From: Streptomyces sp. NBC_01485
GTDB lineage: Bacteria > Actinomycetota > Actinomycetes > Streptomycetales > Streptomycetaceae
Reading direction: 5' to 3'
DNA length: 64,000 nucleotides
NCBI RefSeq assembly: GCF_036227125.1
Contig: NZ_CP109435.1
Coordinates: 3,410,001 to 3,474,000 of the forward strand
Below the pieces are notes generated by a model, which saw only the letters and a list, made by a program, of their open reading frames with translations, ran no database searches and was not told the origin of the DNA. Both the position numbers and the translations under genes were made by a program. Position 1 is the stretch's first letter; the number at the start of each line of letters is the position of its first letter. Positions 57,501 to 64,000 of this stretch are shown in pieces.

Positions 57501-58094
57501 TCACGCCCCGGCGGCGGAGAACGCCCCCCTGGCCATCCGGTGCAGCAGCTCCGCCGTGACGACGCGGCCCGGCAGGGCGCCCGGCCTGCCCAGGTGCGGG
57601 GTCGAGTTCAGCAGGCCGAAGACCGAGTGCACGGCCGAGCGGGCCGTCGGTTCGGTCAGCGCCGGGTACACCTCGCGGACGACCTCCACCCACAGTTCGA
57701 CGTACTGCCGCTGGAGCTGGCGCACCAGCTTGCGGTCGCTGTCACGGAGGCGGTCCAGCTCGCGGTCGTGCAGGGTGATCAGGGAGCGGTCGTCGAGGGC
57801 GAAGTCGATGTGGCCCTCGATGAGCGAGTCGAGGACCTCCCCGGCGGGCACGCCGTCGGCCTCCCCGAGACGCCGCTTCGCACCGGTCAGCAGCCGGCCG
57901 CTGATGCCGACCAGCAGCTCGGCGAGCATCGCGTCCTTGCCCGGGAAGTGCCGGTACAGCCCCGGACCGCTGATGCCGACCGCGGCGCCTATCTCGTCCA
58001 CCCCGACGCCGTGGAACCCGCGCTCGGCGAACAGCCGCGCGGCCTCCTTGAGGATCTGCTCACGGCGGGTGGGGGCGTCGGTTCTCGTGGCCAT
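57501..58094 (-). CDS. TetR-family regulator of the acyl-CoA/leucine block
   Basis: A 197-residue repressor with the TetR N-terminal helix-turn-helix (ILKEAARLFAERGFHGVGVD, VGISGPGLYRHFPGKDAMLA). A helical ligand-binding domain follows (WVEVVREVYPALTEPTARSA). A -10-like TAGAAT lies 8 bp before the ATG, so a leaderless transcript is possible, and twin 16-bp operator-like repeats sit just upstream. It is divergent from the carboxylase operon and upstream of the acyl-CoA dehydrogenase, so it probably senses an acyl-CoA. Confidence 0.9.
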   Translation of the reverse strand: MATRTDAPTRREQILKEAARLFAERGFHGVGVDEIGAAVGISGPGLYRHFPGKDAMLAELLVGISGRLLTGAKRRLGEADGVPAGEVLDSLIEGHIDFALDDRSLITLHDRELDRLRDSDRKLVRQLQRQYVELWVEVVREVYPALTEPTARSAVHSVFGLLNSTPHLGRPGALPGRVVTAELLHRMARGAFSAAGA

Positions 58095-58116
58095 GAAAGC
58101 AATTCTAGACAGGGAC

Positions 58117-58160
58117 GTTAGCGGTCGTTAACCTGGAGGAAATGGTTAACGCTCATTAAC
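58117..58160. promoter_or_regulatory. Twin TetR operators of the leucine-degradation operon
   Basis: GTTAGCGGTCGTTAAC (58117-58132) and GTTAACGCTCATTAAC (58145-58160) are similar imperfect palindromes 28 bp apart, in the gap between tetR and the carboxyltransferase gene. The first overlaps the likely -35 of tetR. The position of both fits repression of both directions. Confidence 0.7.
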
Positions 58161-58245
58161 AGCCGAGCGCGGCCGAGAAACACGAGAGCACGCGAACACG
58201 AGAACAGCCGATCACGGGTCTCACCGGGTGAGGGGAAGCCGCAGG

Positions 58246-59862
58246 ATGGAGCAGGCACCGGAGCTGACGAGCGCGGCAGATCCCGCGTCGGAGGTCTGGC
58301 GGGCCAACGAGGAGGCGCACCGCGTCCTCGTCGAGGAGTTGCGCGGCAAGCTCGCCGCGGCCCGGCTGGGCGGCGGGGAGAAGGCGCGGGCCCGCCACAC
58401 CGCGCGCGGGAAGCTGCTGCCCCGGGACCGGGTGGACACCCTCCTGGACCCCGGGTCGCCCTTCCTGGAGCTCGCGCCGCTGGCCGCCGACGGGATGTAC
58501 GAGGGGCAGGCCCCGGCCGCCGGGGTCATCGCCGGGATCGGGCGGGTCGCCGGACGCGTGTGCGTGATCGTCGCCAACGACGCCACCGTCAAGGGCGGCA
58601 CGTACTACCCGATGACGGTGAAGAAGCACCTCCGCGCGCAGGAGGTGGCTCTGGAGAACCGCCTGCCCTGTCTGTACCTGGTCGACTCCGGCGGCGCCTT
58701 CCTGCCCCTTCAGGACGAGGTGTTCCCGGACCGCGACCACTTCGGGCGGATCTTCTACAACCAGGCCCGCATGTCCGGCGCCGGCATCCCGCAGATCGCG
58801 GCCGTACTGGGCTCCTGCACGGCCGGCGGCGCCTACGTCCCGGCCATGAGCGACGAGGCCGTCATCGTCCGCGACCAGGGCACGATCTTCCTGGGCGGGC
58901 CGCCGCTGGTGAAGGCCGCCACCGGCGAGGTCGTCACCGCGGAGGAACTGGGCGGCGGCGAGGTCCACGCGCGCGTGTCGGGCGTGACCGACCACCTCGC
59001 GGAGGACGACGCGCACGCGCTGCGCATCGTGCGGAACATCGTCGCCACGCTCCCCGCGCGCGGGCCGCTCCCCTGGGAGGTGCGGCCGTCCGTCGAACCC
59101 AAGGTGGACCCCTACGGGCTCTACGGCGCGGTCCCCGTCGACTCTCGTACCCCCTACGACGTACGGGAGGTCATCGCGCGCGTGGTCGACGGCTCCCGGT
59201 TCGCGGAGTTCAAGTCCGAGTTCGGGCAGACCCTGGTCACCGGCTTCGCCCGGATCCACGGCCACCCGGTCGGCATCGTCGCCAACAACGGCATCCTGTT
59301 CTCCGAGTCCGCCCAGAAGGGCGCCCACTTCATCGAGCTGTGCGACCAGCGCGGGATCCCCCTGGTGTTCCTGCAGAACATCTCCGGCTTCATGGTCGGC
59401 CGGGACTACGAGGCGGGGGGCATCGCCAAGCACGGCGCCAAGATGGTGACGGCCGTGGCGTGCACGCGCGTGCCGAAGCTGACGGTCGTCATCGGCGGGT
59501 CGTACGGCGCCGGGAACTACTCCATGTGCGGCCGGGCCTACTCGCCCCGCTTCCTGTGGATGTGGCCGGGCGCCAAGATCTCCGTCATGGGCGGCGAACA
59601 GGCCGCGTCCGTCCTCGCGACCGTCAAGCGCGACCAGTCGGAGGCACGGGGCGAGGAGTGGCCCGCCGAGGCGGAAGAGGCGTTCAAGGCCCCGATCCGC
59701 GCCCAGTACGAGCGGCAGGGCAACGCCTACTACGCGACCGCCCGGCTCTGGGACGACGGGGTCATCGAGCCGCTGGAGACCCGGCAGGTGCTGGGCCTGG
59801 CCCTGACCGCCTGTGCCAACGCGCCGCTGGGGGAACCCCGGTTCGGCGTCTTCCGGATGTGA
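58246..59862 (+). CDS. mccB: mccB, acyl-CoA carboxylase carboxyltransferase (beta) subunit
   Basis: A 538-residue carboxyltransferase; with the next gene it forms methylcrotonyl-CoA (or related acyl-CoA) carboxylase, which makes 3-methylglutaconyl-CoA in leucine breakdown. Two crotonase-fold halves: [40 protein letters not shown], then [20 protein letters not shown] with the second oxyanion hole. ATG at 58246 has GAGGGGAAG upstream; a GTG at 58228 is possible. Context (biotin carboxylase, HMG-CoA lyase, acyl-CoA dehydrogenase) supports methylcrotonyl-CoA. Confidence 0.93.
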   Translation: MEQAPELTSAADPASEVWRANEEAHRVLVEELRGKLAAARLGGGEKARARHTARGKLLPRDRVDTLLDPGSPFLELAPLAADGMYEGQAPAAGVIAGIGRVAGRVCVIVANDATVKGGTYYPMTVKKHLRAQEVALENRLPCLYLVDSGGAFLPLQDEVFPDRDHFGRIFYNQARMSGAGIPQIAAVLGSCTAGGAYVPAMSDEAVIVRDQGTIFLGGPPLVKAATGEVVTAEELGGGEVHARVSGVTDHLAEDDAHALRIVRNIVATLPARGPLPWEVRPSVEPKVDPYGLYGAVPVDSRTPYDVREVIARVVDGSRFAEFKSEFGQTLVTGFARIHGHPVGIVANNGILFSESAQKGAHFIELCDQRGIPLVFLQNISGFMVGRDYEAGGIAKHGAKMVTAVACTRVPKLTVVIGGSYGAGNYSMCGRAYSPRFLWMWPGAKISVMGGEQAASVLATVKRDQSEARGEEWPAEAEEAFKAPIRAQYERQGNAYYATARLWDDGVIEPLETRQVLGLALTACANAPLGEPRFGVFRM

Positions 59863-59876
59863 GGAGGGGAGCCTTG

Positions 59877-61909
<2,033 letters not shown>

Positions 61910-61913
<4 letters not shown>

Positions 61914-62842
61914 CACTCCCCATGGTCGTACCGGCCCCCGATCTGCCCGCGCGGGTCAGGATCCACGAGGTCGGCGCGCGGGACGGGCTGCAGAACGAGA
62001 AGTCGACCGTGCCGACGGCGGTGAAGGCGGAGTTCGTCCGCCGGCTGGCCGACGCGGGCCTGACGACGATCGAGGCGACGAGCTTCGTCCACCCCAAGTG
62101 GGTGCCGCAACTCGCCGACGCCGAGGAGCTGTTCCCGCTCGTCTCCGACCTGCCGGTGGCCCTCCCGGTCCTCGTGCCGAACGGGCGCGGGCTGGACCGG
62201 GCCCTGGCCCTGGGAGCGCGGCGCGTCGCCGTCTTCGCCAGCGCCACGGAGTCCTTCGCGAAGGCCAACCTCAACCGCACTGTGGACGAGTCGCTCGCGG
62301 TGTTCGAGCCGGTGGTGCGGCGGGCGAAGGACGCGGGCGCGCACGTACGCGGCTATGTGTCGATGTGCTTCGGCGACCCCTGGGAGGGGCCGGTCCCGCT
62401 CCACCAGGTGGTCCGGGTCTGCGCGGCGCTGCGCGCCATGGGCTGCGACGAACTGAGCCTGGGCGACACGATCGGCGTCGCCACCCCCGGCCATGTCCTG
62501 GAACTGCTCTCCTCCCTCAACGAACAGGGCGTGCCGACGAACGTGCTCGGCGTGCACTTCCACGACACCTACGGCCAGGCCCTCGCCAACACCCTCGCCG
62601 CGCTCCAGCACGGCGTGACCACCGTCGACGCCTCGGCGGGCGGTCTCGGCGGCTGCCCGTACGCCAGGTCCGCCACCGGAAATCTCGCCACCGAAGACCT
62701 CGTGTGGATGCTGCGGGGCCTCGGCATCGACACCGGGGTCGACCTCGGCCGTCTCGTCGCCACGAGCGAGTGGATGGCCGGACAACTGGGCCGACCCAGC
62801 CCTTCCCGCACCGTCCGAGCCCTGTCCCACAAGGAGCAGTGA
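61910..62842 (+). CDS. hmgL: HMG-CoA lyase
   Basis: A 310-residue lyase that splits 3-hydroxy-3-methylglutaryl-CoA into acetoacetate and acetyl-CoA, the last step of leucine degradation. It has the DRE-TIM opening [20 protein letters not shown], the metal site [17 protein letters not shown] and the signature GLGGCPYA with the catalytic Cys loop. The GTG at 61910 overlaps the mccA stop (GTGA) and follows AGAGGAGACCCC. An acyl-CoA dehydrogenase starts 7 nt later. All key residues are present. Confidence 0.96.
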
Positions 62843-62848
62843 CCCGAC

Positions 62849-64000
62849 ATGGACCACCGTCTCTCCCCCGAGCTGGAAGAACTCCGCCGTACCGTCGAGG
62901 AGTTCGCGCACGACGTCGTCGCGCCCAAGATCGGCGACTTCTACGAGCGGCACGAGTTCCCGTACGAGATCGTCCGCGAGATGGGCCGCATGGGCCTGTT
63001 CGGACTGCCGTTCCCCGAGGAGTACGGCGGCATGGGCGGCGACTACCTCGCCCTCGGCATCGCGTTGGAGGAGCTCGCGCGCGTCGACTCGTCCGTGGCG
63101 ATCACCCTGGAGGCGGGCGTCTCGCTGGGCGCCATGCCGGTCCATCTCTTCGGCACGGAGGCACAGAAGCGGGAGTGGCTGCCGCGACTGTGCTCCGGTG
63201 AACTGCTGGGCGCGTTCGGCCTGACCGAGCCCGACGGCGGCTCGGACGCGGGCGCGACGCGGACGACGGCCCGCCTCGACCCGGGCACCGACGAATGGGT
63301 GATCAACGGCACCAAGTGCTTCATCACCAACTCGGGCACGGACATCACGGGGTTGGTCACGGTCACGGCGGTGACGGGCCGCAAGCCGGACGGCAGGCCG
63401 CTGATCTCGGCGATCATCGTCCCGTCCGGCACCCCGGGCTTCACGGTCGCCGCCCCCTACTCGAAGGTCGGCTGGAACGCCTCCGACACCCGTGAGCTGT
63501 CCTTCTCCGACGTGCGCGTCCCGGCGGCGAACCTGCTGGGCGAGGAGGGGCGCGGGTACGCGCAGTTCCTGCGGATCCTCGACGAGGGCCGCGTCGCCAT
63601 CGCCGCGCTCGCCACCGGGCTCGCGCAGGGCTGTGTGGACGAGTCGGTGAAGTACGCGAAGGAACGGCACGCGTTCGGCCGTCCGATCGGCGCGAACCAG
63701 GCCATCCAGTTCAAGATCGCCGACATGGAGATGAAGGCCCACACGGCCCGCCTCGCCTGGCGCGACGCGGCCTCCCGGCTGGTGTCCGGCGAGCCCTTCA
63801 AGAAGGAGGCGGCGGTCGCCAAGCTCTACTCCTCCACGATCGCCGTCGACAACGCCCGCGAGGCCACCCAGATCCACGGCGGCTACGGCTTCATGAACGA
63901 GTACCCGGTGGCCCGCATGTGGCGCGACTCCAAGATCCTGGAGATCGGGGAGGGCACGAGCGAGGTACAACGGATGCTGATCGCCCGCGAGCTGGGACTG
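62849..64000 (+). CDS. Acyl-CoA dehydrogenase of the leucine operon (isovaleryl-CoA dehydrogenase type), cut at the edge
   Basis: 384 codons without a stop before the right edge; the last residues RMLIARELGL look like a family C-terminus, so the gene probably ends just outside. Motifs are LLGAFGLTEPDGGSDAGATR, VINGTKCFITNSG, YAKERHAFGRPIGANQAIQF and the C-terminal LEIGEGTSEVQRMLIA with the catalytic Glu position. FAD-dependent; in this operon the likely substrate is isovaleryl-CoA, which would feed the carboxylase two genes upstream. The start at ATG 62849 is 7 nt after hmgL. Being open at the edge, it is easily missed by stop-to-stop ORF listing. Confidence 0.93.
   Translation, partial: MDHRLSPELEELRRTVEEFAHDVVAPKIGDFYERHEFPYEIVREMGRMGLFGLPFPEEYGGMGGDYLALGIALEELARVDSSVAITLEAGVSLGAMPVHLFGTEAQKREWLPRLCSGELLGAFGLTEPDGGSDAGATRTTARLDPGTDEWVINGTKCFITNSGTDITGLVTVTAVTGRKPDGRPLISAIIVPSGTPGFTVAAPYSKVGWNASDTRELSFSDVRVPAANLLGEEGRGYAQFLRILDEGRVAIAALATGLAQGCVDESVKYAKERHAFGRPIGANQAIQFKIADMEMKAHTARLAWRDAASRLVSGEPFKKEAAVAKLYSSTIAVDNAREATQIHGGYGFMNEYPVARMWRDSKILEIGEGTSEVQRMLIARELGL

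Overview
The window is high-GC actinobacterial DNA, almost certainly from a Streptomyces chromosome. The evidence is strong third-position GC, many GTG starts, 4-nt ATGA/GTGA gene overlaps, LacI and two-component regulators, many secreted proteins and typical Streptomyces extragenic repeats. No phage, insertion sequence, CRISPR array, tRNA or rRNA was seen. No organism database could be consulted, so the genus call is inference.

Layout. (1) 1-4.1 kb: myo-inositol catabolism, iolC - aldolase - iolB - iolD on the minus strand (iolD runs off the left edge), with a divergent sugar-phosphate-isomerase-like gene. (2) 4.1-9 kb: a small MerR/BldC-like HTH gene, a zinc alcohol dehydrogenase, a decayed MMPL transporter, and copZ-copA behind a CsoR-type operator. 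(3) 9-13.6 kb: citrate synthase and a RecD2-type helicase. (4) 13.8-20 kb: a ribose-type operon, lacI - rbsA - fused permease/binding protein - rbsK - rbsD, with twin LacI-type operators. (5) 20-24.5 kb: a PGAP1/lipase-like hydrolase, two small hypotheticals, an XRE-DUF5753/DUF397 pair, and a PIN/ribbon-helix-helix toxin-antitoxin-like pair. (6) 24.6-30.2 kb: a second carbohydrate module (Gfo/Idh dehydrogenase, DUF993 aldolase-like protein, two AP-endonuclease-fold isomerases) around a LacI regulator. (7) 30.2-35.4 kb: a small membrane protein, a small secreted protein, a DesK/NarL-type two-component system, and an EamA/LysR pair. (8) 35.7-51 kb: mostly secreted or membrane proteins, namely a GH3 hexosaminidase, S37 peptidase, giant fused ABC exporter, phytase-esterase-like protein, class-A beta-lactamase-like protein, GT39-like transferase, secreted nuclease and I36 inhibitor. 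(9) 51-55 kb: a ThDP enzyme plus agmatinase/guanidinobutyrase, with relics of two other genes, and a phosphatase-like gene. (10) 55.2-64 kb: acyl-CoA metabolism, with tesB, an acyl-CoA dehydrogenase and a TetR regulator on the minus strand, divergent from a leucine-degradation operon (carboxyltransferase, biotin carboxylase, HMG-CoA lyase, acyl-CoA dehydrogenase cut by the right edge).

How the genes work together: the iol, rbs and Gfo/Idh-DUF993 modules are three separately regulated carbohydrate or cyclitol pathways. copZA is a copper-export unit. The right-hand block takes branched-chain acyl-CoA to acetoacetate and acetyl-CoA.

The less ordinary content lies between and inside genes. A 28-bp palindrome occurs three times, in two of them inside a longer related element of about 150 bp. 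A palindromic insert of about 48 bp sits in frame in three exported proteins. There are five gene relics and several short tandem repeats that alter protein ends. I did not find a clearly new defence or biosynthetic system. The best candidates for undescribed biology are the palindrome families and the Gfo/Idh-DUF993-isomerase pathway.
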